Positions 6,795 to 12,658 of a stretch of DNA of 14,593 nucleotides are shown here, piece by piece. The notes below the pieces were generated by a model that did not search any database, had not been told where the DNA came from, and was given only the letters and a program-made list of their open reading frames with translations. This stretch comes from JAHISC01 sp964645815 (GTDB taxonomy: Bacteria; Patescibacteriota; Patescibacteriia; UBA9934): positions 1 through 14,593 of the forward strand of contig CAZYCR010000021.1 of NCBI GenBank assembly GCA_964645815.1. Direction: 5' to 3'. Each line of letters starts with the position of its first letter. Positions within the stretch are counted from its first letter, which is position 1. Both the position numbers and the translations under genes were made by a program.

Positions 6795-6998
6795 ATGCCA
6801 GCTAAGAAAAGAAAGCCAGCAAAGCGTAAAGCAGCTCCTAAAAAGAAAGCTGCTAAGAAGCCTGCAAAGCGCAAGACCATGAAAAAGAAAGCAGCTCCTA
6901 AGAAGAAGGCCGCAAAGAAGCCAGCTAAGCGCAAGGCCGCTCCTAAGAAGCGTAAAGCCTCTCCTAAGAAGCGCAAGACTGCACGTCGCAAGAAATAG
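6795..6998 (+). CDS. Histone-H1-like lysine/alanine-rich DNA-binding protein
   Basis: This 67-residue protein is almost wholly Lys, Ala, Arg and Pro. It is built from repeated AAPKKKAAKKPAKRK-type blocks, and the DNA shows the same as two near-identical 60-bp units starting near 6829 and 6889. It resembles the C-terminal tails of eukaryotic H1 and bacterial H1-like or AlgP-type proteins, which bind and compact DNA without a folded core. The start is supported by AAAGGAG 11 nt upstream. It is monocistronic, with a strong terminator after it. The reverse-strand reading of the same region is an artefact of the repeats. Confidence 0.85.
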   Translation: MPAKKRKPAKRKAAPKKKAAKKPAKRKTMKKKAAPKKKAAKKPAKRKAAPKKRKASPKKRKTARRKK

Positions 6999-7008
6999 TC
7001 TTACAATT

Positions 7009-7075
7009 AAAATCCCCGTCGTTCCAGGAGGAGACTCTTCAGGAGGCTCATCAAGGGGCGATCGGGGATTTTTTT
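7009..7075 (+). terminator. Terminator of the H1-like gene
   Basis: AATCCCCG-TCG (from 7010) pairs with CGATCGGGGATT (to 7070) with one bulged base, followed by seven T. The loop is long (about 37 nt) and purine rich. Confidence 0.75.
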
Positions 7076-7084
7076 AAAATAATT

Positions 7085-7113
7085 TTGCCTAAATTTAGGA
7101 AAATGGTTAAGAT
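7085..7113 (+). promoter_or_regulatory. Promoter of the GNAT gene
   Basis: TTGCCT (7085-7090), a 17-bp spacer and TAAGAT (7108-7113), about 24 bp before the start codon. Confidence 0.45.
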
Positions 7114-7136
7114 GGCTTGGACTTTTGGAGGAACCT

Positions 7137-7469
7137 GTGGAAGTCAAAGAAACGTTAGCTGATTGTCGTGGTTTCAGGTTTGCTCTTCTAGATGAGAGTG
7201 GAGAAGAAATCGGCAGCGTTCGTCTCTACATCATGAAGAACGACGATCACATGAAGCCGCTCGGTCTCATGGAGAACCTGCGGATTCGCAAGGATCGGCA
7301 AGGCCTCGGTTTCGGCACTGGACTGATTCGAGCCGCGATCGAGAAGGCGGAAGACTGCGGCTGCTATAAGCTGATCGCGACCAGTAGATCATCGAGAGCA
7401 CAAGTTCACCGACTCTACGCCAAGCTCGGATTCAAGGATTATGGCAAAGAATTCCGACTGGACTTCTGA
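7137..7469 (+). CDS. GNAT-family N-acetyltransferase
   Basis: This 110-residue protein has the GNAT fold, which transfers an acetyl group from acetyl-CoA to an amine. The acetyl-CoA loop appears as LRIRKDRQGLGFGTGLIRAA (R/Q-x-x-G-x-G/A pattern), followed by the strand CYKLIATS and the last motif VHRLYAKLGFKDYG. I chose GTG at 7137 because GGAGG (7127-7131) sits 5 nt before it; the in-frame TTG at 7125 would overlap that ribosome-binding site. It is short for the family. Its codons are richer in G/C at third positions than those of most neighbours, which may point to transfer. The substrate is unknown. Confidence 0.85.
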   Translation: MEVKETLADCRGFRFALLDESGEEIGSVRLYIMKNDDHMKPLGLMENLRIRKDRQGLGFGTGLIRAAIEKAEDCGCYKLIATSRSSRAQVHRLYAKLGFKDYGKEFRLDF

Positions 7470-7475
7470 GCCCTC

Positions 7476-7499
7476 AGGCGACCCCTCGGCCGCCTTTTC
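7476..7499 (+). terminator. Probable terminator of the GNAT gene
   Basis: AGGCG (7476-7480) pairs with CGCCT (7491-7495), followed by TTTTCT. The stem is short. Confidence 0.5.
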
Positions 7500-7519
7500 T
7501 ATTTGTCTTCATTATAAAA

Positions 7520-7532
7520 AAGGTTAAACCTC
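7520..7532 (+). repeat. Inverted repeat, end 1 of the RAYT unit
   Basis: AAGGTTAAACCTC is the exact reverse complement of 8274-8286 on the other side of the transposase gene. The core is itself nearly palindromic, and a third copy matching 12 of 13 bases lies inside the gene at 8020-8032. Confidence 0.65.
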
Positions 7533-7542
7533 TGTTCTAGGT

Positions 7543-8148
7543 TCAATTTAAACGATAAAAATCATTTATCCAAGATACGATGAATTGTTCATAATCATTC
7601 TCATCTTTAAAACTGTCTAAAACTCTTTTCTTGTCAATCGGAATGATTTCCTTTTTTCCGATGTAGGATGTGTAACTCGACCATTTATAATTATTTAGAA
7701 ATCTTTTAGCTCTATCGATATTTTTGACTCCTAAACTCTTCCATTTAGGCTGAATAATTGAGAGAGGATTTAAATGAATGTACCGGGAAATATGCAAAAA
7801 ATGAGCCTCTTTTTGAATTTGTAGAGATTTATATGATGTCTCAAATAAACTACCTGTACGTTTGTACCGCTTGTTAAAATACATAGTGTATCCGGTACCT
7901 AAACGCTGCATAAACTTGGATATCCCTCCTTCGAATACCTCCTCCAATAATAGGTGATAATGATTCGGCAGAAGAGAAAATGATATGATTTTAACAGCTT
8001 TATTTCTTTCATCATCTCCAAGGTTAAACCTTACAAGTCCATCTAAAAATCTTTGTCGATCTTTGTCATCAATAAAAGTCTCACGTTTATCAACTCCCCT
8101 ATTATAAATGTGAAATACTTCGCTTATTTCAGCTTCATTTTCAAACAT
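7543..8148 (-). CDS. REP-associated tyrosine transposase (Y1/RAYT family)
   Basis: This 201-residue protein belongs to the Y1 (HUH) single-strand transposases, of the chromosomal REP-associated type. The metal-binding HUH motif is NHYHLLLE (His63, His65), the opening VFHIYNRGVDKR is typical, and Tyr123 in SRYIHLNP is the catalytic tyrosine that would attach to DNA. The start is taken at ATG 8148 because AAGG lies about 8 nt upstream; a GTG nine bases earlier is less likely. The gene is bounded by a 13-bp inverted repeat and has further palindromes upstream, which are candidate substrates. It appears intact in all three key parts. Confidence 0.9.
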   Translation of the reverse strand: MFENEAEISEVFHIYNRGVDKRETFIDDKDRQRFLDGLVRFNLGDDERNKAVKIISFSLLPNHYHLLLEEVFEGGISKFMQRLGTGYTMYFNKRYKRTGSLFETSYKSLQIQKEAHFLHISRYIHLNPLSIIQPKWKSLGVKNIDRAKRFLNNYKWSSYTSYIGKKEIIPIDKKRVLDSFKDENDYEQFIVSWINDFYRLN

Positions 8149-8233
8149 AAAACGCACCTTATTAACATTGAGTTAGATGCGTCCTTACATATATTTCACC
8201 AAATTAATAATTGCAGATCAAGTTGTAACCTGT

Positions 8234-8314
8234 GGAAATAATGATTTTACAGTTGTAAACATTAGCTCAAACCGAGGTTTAACCTTGAATTATTATACGG
8301 AGAACATTATTTCC
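8234..8314. repeat. Palindromic (REP-like) region upstream of the RAYT gene
   Basis: An outer 10-bp inverted repeat, GGAAATAATG (8234-8243) with CATTATTTCC (8305-8314), encloses a smaller hairpin TTTAC-AGTT-GTAAA (8246-8259) and the RAYT end repeat GAGGTTTAACCTT (8274-8286). No gene is seen between 8149 and 8329. Confidence 0.55.
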
Positions 8315-8329
8315 GAATTATTCATATAT

Positions 8330-9595
8330 TTAAATTAACTTCTCTTGCCTCGCCACCAGTAGTGGGTCGGATTCACTGAAAATTGAAACATCACCAAAAA
8401 CGCCATCGTACCCCGGACGAATGTGCATTTCACCGGCGCGTACGCGGCGAACAGCTTCAGCAATAATAGGGGTTGAGCCCAGTTCAATAGCATCGATCGA
8501 GCTATCGAGTAAAATCGTAAATTCGTTGCCAATATTCTCGATCATTTTTTCATACATCTCTTGCACCTTTTTTCCTCCGGCAGACTTTACACCAAATGAT
8601 TCAGCAATAATTTCCTGTAGTGGCACGATCGACTTGTACGGTACTTGTCCGTCCGGCATTTCATGAATATCTCGGTCAGCCAATTCAGAAACTCTGTTCA
8701 AAACTCCCACAGTCAACTTCTTTTTGCACTGCGGACACTCTCCGTGAAACTTTCGAGTATCCTCCGGACTACACCAAAAATTGCAATCTGCATGACCGTC
8801 AGCATGATATTTGCCTTCTTCTGGATAGAACTCAATTGTGTAGGTGAATTTTGAGATATCTTTCTCCTTTAAAATCCTCACAAACTCATCAAAGGTCGCT
8901 TCTCCCGGTTCCAATTCGAAAACATTGGCTTCACGACCAAAGTTTCTTGGACTATGTGCATCAGAATTTGAGATAAGCATCACCTCATCTAGTGCAGACA
9001 GTGATCGGTTCATTAAAGGATCACTCGAAAGTCCGGTTTCGACAGCATAGATATACTGGCTCATCTCACCGAAACATTCTTCGATTGAATCAAAGCCAGA
9101 CTTTGAACCAAAAATTGCAAACCACGGTGTCCAGGCATGGGCTGGGATCATAATAATCCGCTCATCAATATCTTTGAGACGTTTATAAAGCTCTTCTGAA
9201 TCAATGCCGAGAATCGGCCGACCGTCTGCTTTTAAATTAAAACCTCGGTTCTCCAGCCAGAAGTTAATGTCTTCAACGGACTCGATCGATGGCGCCATGA
9301 TAATATTATGGATTCGGCGTGTAGCTCCGTTCTTTTTGTAAATTTGACTAACCTCTGTGGTCATCATGAATCTAATTTTATTGTGCTCGCCTGATTTTAA
9401 TCGAAACATGCCCTGCTCTGCCTCCTCAAGTTTATTCTTTATTTCGGCAAACCAAGCAGGGTGAGTAAAATCTGCCGTTCCTAAAACATCGACGCCTTTC
9501 TTCTCGCACCAAAGAGCATTATTTTCGAGCGTTAATTCCTTGGAGCAGGCTCGTGAGAATTTTGAATGTAAATGCCAGTCAGTGATGATACGCAT
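8330..9595 (-). CDS. Endonuclease Q-like PHP-domain nuclease
   Basis: This 421-residue protein matches the Endonuclease Q family of PHP metal-dependent nucleases, known mainly from archaea and some bacteria, where it nicks DNA 5' of deaminated bases (uracil, hypoxanthine, xanthine) and abasic sites. The PHP metal ligands are visible: DWHLH (Asp6, His8, His10), ADFTHP (Asp42, His45), PAHAWTPW (His153) and SDAH (Asp212, His214). A four-cysteine zinc site follows (Cys271, Cys275, Cys287, Cys290), then the C-terminal RPGYDGVFGD motif. There is no ribosome-binding site before ATG 9595. The restored stop of the reverse transcriptase lies 1 nt upstream, so it is likely translated by coupling with that gene. 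Confidence 0.85.
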   Translation of the reverse strand: MRIITDWHLHSKFSRACSKELTLENNALWCEKKGVDVLGTADFTHPAWFAEIKNKLEEAEQGMFRLKSGEHNKIRFMMTTEVSQIYKKNGATRRIHNIIMAPSIESVEDINFWLENRGFNLKADGRPILGIDSEELYKRLKDIDERIIMIPAHAWTPWFAIFGSKSGFDSIEECFGEMSQYIYAVETGLSSDPLMNRSLSALDEVMLISNSDAHSPRNFGREANVFELEPGEATFDEFVRILKEKDISKFTYTIEFYPEEGKYHADGHADCNFWCSPEDTRKFHGECPQCKKKLTVGVLNRVSELADRDIHEMPDGQVPYKSIVPLQEIIAESFGVKSAGGKKVQEMYEKMIENIGNEFTILLDSSIDAIELGSTPIIAEAVRRVRAGEMHIRPGYDGVFGDVSIFSESDPLLVARQEKLI

Positions 9596-9596
9596 A

Positions 9597-10642
9597 TTAT
9601 TTCAAAAACCAATATATGTTTAACAGTTCTTTTTTCACCTTACCACAATTGGCGTGTTTGAGCACTCCAAGATACGAGTTAAGAGACTGCTCAAGTCGGC
9701 TATTGTCACCCCCCCCGAAGTTTTGTACAATGCTAAATGGTAATTCAATTTTCTAAATATTCTTCGTTTTGTTCTAGTCCTCAAGGTAATATGATACGGT
9801 CGTACGACGTAGCCCAAAAAGTCGACGCCTTGATGCAGCGACCTGATACAGACTTTCTTGGGATGTAGACGAAGACGTAAACAATTGGAAAGAAAACGCT
9901 CAATCTGTGGTAAGAGTCGTTCAAGTGCGTCTCGGTCATGGTGCAAGACGACAAAATCATCCGTATACCGAGCATAATGCTCCACTTTGAGCTCCTGCTT
10001 CATAAACTGGTCAAACTCGTTCATGTACACGTTGGCAAAGAGCTGGGAAGTCAAGTTCCCGATGGGCACGCCTTTACGCTCAAACAGATTGGCGTACTCG
10101 GAAATGTAGCTCCTTACAATCCGCTCCAAAAGCCACATGACGGCATCGTCCTTGATACGGTGTCCCAGAATCTCAAGGAGGACATCATGGTCGATTGAGT
10201 CAAAAAAACGTCTCACGTCGCATTTGAGGGCGTAACACGGCCGTGTGTAGTTCTGGCTGACCTTTCTGCTCATCCGCTGTATAGCTTGCACGCCTTTGTG
10301 CGTGCCTTTGCCAACACGACAAGAAAACGAGTTTGCGATGAACGTCGGCTCAAAGATTGGGTTGAGAACTTGAAAGACGGCATGGTGTACCACCCTATCC
10401 CGCACCGTTGCCTTGTGAATGTGTCGCTGTTTTGGGTCGGTGATGTAAAAGCCAGAATAGGCATCGTGGTGATAGGTTTTGCTTGAAAGGTCGTGGTGGA
10501 GTGCAAAGATATTCGGCTCCAGCTCCAACTCAAAACGAGCAACGTCCTTGCGGTGACGCTTTCCCTTACGAAACTTCTCCCAAGCCAAAAATAGCGCACA
10601 TGGTTCGATCATTTGGGAGAAAATGTTGCGGTAAATCTTCAT
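9597..10642 (-). CDS. DGR reverse transcriptase, frameshifted at a G8 run
   Basis: This is a group-II-intron-like reverse transcriptase of the diversity-generating retroelement type, which copies the template repeat RNA with adenine-specific errors. The start is ATG 10642 (MKIYRNIFSQMIEPC); the longer open frame to 10990 is antisense to avd. Residue 142 is the first catalytic Asp (CDVRRFFDS), the box YTDD lies at 226-229, and GNLTSQ at 195-200 has the DGR-type SQ in place of the retroviral motif. As assembled the frame ends at 9635 after 335 residues. At a run of eight G (9709-9716 on the plus strand, as C), one extra G restores LNSYLGVLKHANCGKVKKEL, the conserved DGR-RT tail, with a stop at 9597-9599. 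Confidence 0.92.
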
Positions 10643-10651
10643 AACAAAACT

Positions 10652-11041
10652 ATGCTCGACGAGTTTGACATCCCTATTTTCAAAAAGGCTTACGACCTCT
10701 ATTTGTACGTTTACGGACTGCGAGAGAGTGTACCAAAACAGGACAGATATGCGCTTTGGCTGCGGGTTGAGAAAGTAAACCTCGACGTGATCGAGAAGAT
10801 CTTGCATGCGAGCGCTCTGTACAAAGCCGAGAAAATCGACGTGCTTGAACAAGCGAGCGTTGATCTCAACATGCTGCGAGTGTTCGTGCGTATTGCGAAG
10901 GACACCAAGGTGCTTGATATGGCAAAGTATACCAAGATCCAGCAGGACATTGATGAAATCGGGCGGATGCTCGGCGGTTGGATAAAGCACCTCAAAGCAC
11001 CAGAGAAAACCGAAGAAGAAAGCGAAAGCGCCCCATTATAA
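10652..11041 (+). CDS. avd: DGR accessory variability determinant (Avd, four-helix bundle)
   Basis: This 129-residue basic helical protein matches the Avd/23S-intervening-sequence-like four-helix bundle family: IPIFKKAYDLYLYVYGLRES, VPKQDRYALWLRVE and a long second half of amphipathic helices ending in DEIGRMLGGWIKHLKA. Avd binds the reverse transcriptase and template RNA and is needed for mutagenic retrohoming. I chose ATG 10652 because IPIF-KAYD is the usual family start; the in-frame TTG at 10613 would lie inside the RT gene. It is on the opposite strand to RT, TR and target, with only 9 bp between the two start codons. No ribosome-binding site is seen. Confidence 0.9.
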   Translation: MLDEFDIPIFKKAYDLYLYVYGLRESVPKQDRYALWLRVEKVNLDVIEKILHASALYKAEKIDVLEQASVDLNMLRVFVRIAKDTKVLDMAKYTKIQQDIDEIGRMLGGWIKHLKAPEKTEEESESAPL

Positions 11042-11051
11042 GGGCGCTTTC
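11024..11051. terminator. Hairpin between the 3' ends of avd and TR
   Basis: A perfect 10-bp stem, GAAAGCGCCC (11024-11033) with GGGCGCTTTC (11042-11051), spans the avd stop codon. On the minus strand it is followed by a T/C-rich run. It may stop avd transcription, stop or structure the TR RNA, or both. Confidence 0.6.
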
Positions 11052-11070
11052 TTGTAGGCGAGAGAGACTG

Positions 11071-11184
11071 CCGAGCGGCGGAGAGGCCGATGTTGTCGTT
11101 GGGATCGTCGTCGTTCCAGTTGTTGACGTTGAGGCCGTCCCCGTCGAAGTTCCCGACGTTGACGTGGTTGCCGTTCGAGTCGAC
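11071..11184 (-). repeat. DGR template repeat (TR)
   Basis: This 114-bp segment aligns without gaps to 11659-11772. On the minus strand it is rich in AAC codons (reading frame ...SNGNHVNVGNFDGDG...), the usual TR design that lets adenine changes sample many residues without creating stops. It holds 29 adenines. The final part, GGCCTCTCCGCCGCTCGG, is GC-only and identical in VR, as expected for the initiation-of-mutagenic-homing region. Confidence 0.95.
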
Positions 11185-11438
11185 GAACGTTGCCCGTTTC
11201 CATCCATAACACCGAAAATCGAGGTTTACTGCCGCTATGTGGCCTATATCCTCTTTCTCCTGTATTTGATGCGGGAGCAGTTCTAGTACAGAACATCTCC
11301 ACCAGAAAGGGGCAAGAAGTTTCTCTGCCTTGAATCGCACGCTATCGCAATCCGTAGACGGCGATATTCCGACGAGCTCAAAGTGAGCGTCTTGTGAGGT
11401 AAAGCCGTAACCGTACCCACAGGTACAAGACGGTGACT
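11185..11438 (-). other. 5' part of the presumed TR transcript
   Basis: No gene is recognised in this stretch. On the minus strand it begins just after a terminator and an extended -10 motif. It includes an 8-bp inverted repeat CGTCTTGT (11388-11395) with ACAAGACG (11425-11432). One minus-strand frame is open from here through TR; its translation shows no family I know, so I treat the stretch as non-coding TR leader. Confidence 0.4.
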
Positions 11439-11447
11439 ATTTTACCA
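11439..11447 (-). promoter_or_regulatory. Possible extended -10 promoter for the TR RNA
   Basis: On the minus strand TGG-TAAAAT follows directly after a terminator T-run. It is of the same form as the extended -10 at 5172-5180. There is no matching -35. Confidence 0.4.
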
Positions 11448-11450
11448 CGC

Positions 11451-11495
11451 AAAAAGAAAAGGAGGGTACCCACATTGTCGTTGCGGGTACCCTCC
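11451..11495 (-). terminator. Strong terminator after the DGR target gene
   Basis: A perfect 11-bp stem, GGAGGGTACCC (11461-11471) with GGGTACCCTCC (11485-11495), and a minus-strand TTTTCTTTTT run. It separates the target transcript from the TR. Confidence 0.85.
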
Positions 11496-11530
11496 AAGGG
11501 TGAGTGAGCCGTGTCTTGCTCCAAAATCCA

Positions 11531-11607
11531 CCTGCCTGCCCGCCGTAGCTTTAGCGAAGGCTGGGTAGCGATCCCTGTCTGCCGACAGGCAGGCGCCTAC
11601 GGCGGAA
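11531..11607. repeat. Palindromic repeat element 3' of the DGR target
   Basis: It contains CCTGCCTG (11531-11538) and CAGGCAGG (11586-11593), CCGCCGTAG (11540-11548) and CTACGGCGG (11597-11605), and an inner hairpin CCTGTC-TGCC-GACAGG (11574-11589). The pairs cross rather than nest, so the element could fold in more than one way. It shares CTGCCTGCCC...AGCGAAGG with 5053-5087. Confidence 0.6.
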
Positions 11608-11649
11608 GGATCAAGGTTTCAAGAGGAGCAAGAGCTCAAGGAACGAGGG

Positions 11650-12420
11650 TCAGGACTTCCGAGCGGCGGAGAGGCCGAAGTCGTCGCGGGGATCGTCGTC
11701 GAGCCAGTAGTGGACGCGGAGGCCGCCCCCGCCGAAGAACCCGACGAGGACGTGGTAGCCGTACGAGCCGACATCGCAGGTGCGGACGTAGCAGGTCTCG
11801 AACAGCCGCTCTCCCGTGGAGTGGAAGTGCAGGATCATCGTGTAGACGACCTACCTCGACGAGGGGATCTCGTCGGTCTGGCCGTTGATGAGACGCTCCT
11901 GATCGCTCCAGTTCTTGGAGAACGAGCCCTCGACGGGGGTCTTGCGGATGAGCCGCCAGCGAGCCGTCTCGATGCGCTTGGCGAACTGCTCGTTGTCGAA
12001 CCATTCCTGCGAGTAGAACAGCCCCTTGCGAGCCTTCTGTCGCACGTCGAGGAGCGAGATGCCCGTGTCCCACTCGAGGATGTACTTGGTACGCTCCTCG
12101 GGAGTCATGGCACGGACGTCGGCCATGATCTTCTCAGGGATCACCTCGGCCTGCTTGCGCTGGTCGTCGGTCAGCTCGCAGCACCGCTCGACCTCGGGGA
12201 TGCCGTGGAAGTCGACACCCATGAGCTCACGAGCAGCCTTCTGCGTCTCGGTCTCCTCGTAGGTGAGTCCCAGCTTCTCCTTGACCTGCTCGACGAGCCA
12301 CTCACGGAACTCGACGTCGTCGATGGGCTGCTGGTAGAAGCGATCGGGCATCCCAGCGATGCGCAGGGCGCCCATGAACTTGGCGAAACGAGCCATCATC
12401 TGATCGGGGTAGCGATCCAT
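11650..12420 (-). CDS. DGR target (variable) protein, interrupted by an in-frame TAG
   Basis: Its C-terminus is the variable repeat, so this is the protein diversified by the DGR, expected to present a C-type-lectin-like binding surface. It starts at ATG 12420 (MDRYPDQMMARF) with GAGAGGG 7 nt upstream. It reads 189 codons, meets TAG at 11851-11853, and continues in the same frame (VVYTMILHFHSTGERLF) through VR to TGA at 11650-11652; ungapped length is about 255 residues plus the stop codon. The N-terminal part is unrecognised, soluble and charged, with no signal peptide or membrane helix. It is much richer in G and C than the neighbouring genes, especially at third positions. A single-base change such as GAG or CAG to TAG would explain the stop. 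Confidence 0.85.
11659..11772 (-). repeat. DGR variable repeat (VR)
   Basis: This is the 114-bp homologue of TR at the end of the target gene. Nineteen positions differ and every one is A in the TR (6 to G, 8 to T, 5 to C); the other 85 non-A positions are unchanged. Fourteen codons are altered. Differences immediately past CGG (11659) at bases other than A mark the end of the repeat. The encoded end, GLSAARKS, is the usual close of DGR targets. Confidence 0.95.
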
Positions 12421-12603
12421 TTCGGTTCCCTCTCTACGTGTTGCTTCTGTGAGTAGCGAGTTGCTCGGTCTCACAAAAGCCGTCCAAGAACGCCTCGGAC
12501 TAACGGCTGGCCTCGAACATGAGGCAGGCGCTTCAAACAGCACAAAATGCCGTGCAAAGCGCCTATCTCATGCAAAATATAATCCTTGCATGTCAAAGAA
12601 CAA
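12421..12603 (-). promoter_or_regulatory. Long structured leader of the DGR target gene
   Basis: No gene is seen here. The leader can form several hairpins: an operator-like inverted repeat CATGCAA/TTGCATG (12569-12592), a long stem from AGGCGCTT (12526-12533) with AAGCGCCT (12557-12564) extended by ATGAG/CTCAT, a stem AGCCGTCC (12478-12485) with GGAC-TAA-CGGCT (12499-12508), and GTGAG/CTCAC (12451-12476). It ends in the ribosome-binding site GAGAGGG. Confidence 0.5.
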
Positions 12604-12609
12604 GGTACA

Positions 12610-12638
12610 AATATATCACGAAAATAGCCTTTTGTCAA
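12610..12638 (-). promoter_or_regulatory. Sigma70 promoter of the DGR target gene
   Basis: On the minus strand a perfect TTGACA (12638-12633), 17-bp spacer and TATATT (12615-12610). This is the best promoter match in the window and implies a leader of about 180 nt. Confidence 0.75.
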
Positions 12639-12658
12639 GCCCAATTGGCTAAAATTAG

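Noticed and set aside
10643..10990. A 116-residue N-terminal extension of the reverse transcriptase frame
   Set aside because: It is the reverse strand of the clearly coding avd gene, and the RT has a family-typical start at 10642.
10711..11340. A 209-residue minus-strand frame running through TR and antisense to avd
   Set aside because: Its second half is the avd complement and the first half matches no family I know; the openness follows from TR lacking stops by design. It could be a relic of an older target C-terminus, but I cannot support that.
11511..12073. Arg/Ser/Gly-rich frames on both strands over the VR region
   Set aside because: Low-complexity readings of GC-rich repeats in shifted frames, with no start signals.
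11650..12420. Reassigned stop codon (alternative genetic code) to explain the TAG in the target
   Set aside because: Other genes in the window end naturally at TAG (3256, 6998, 12659) and TGA, so a code change is not supported.
11710..12456. A 248-residue plus-strand frame opposite the DGR target
   Set aside because: GC-rich coding DNA commonly leaves the reverse strand open. The minus-strand reading has a promoter, ribosome-binding site and VR; this one has none.
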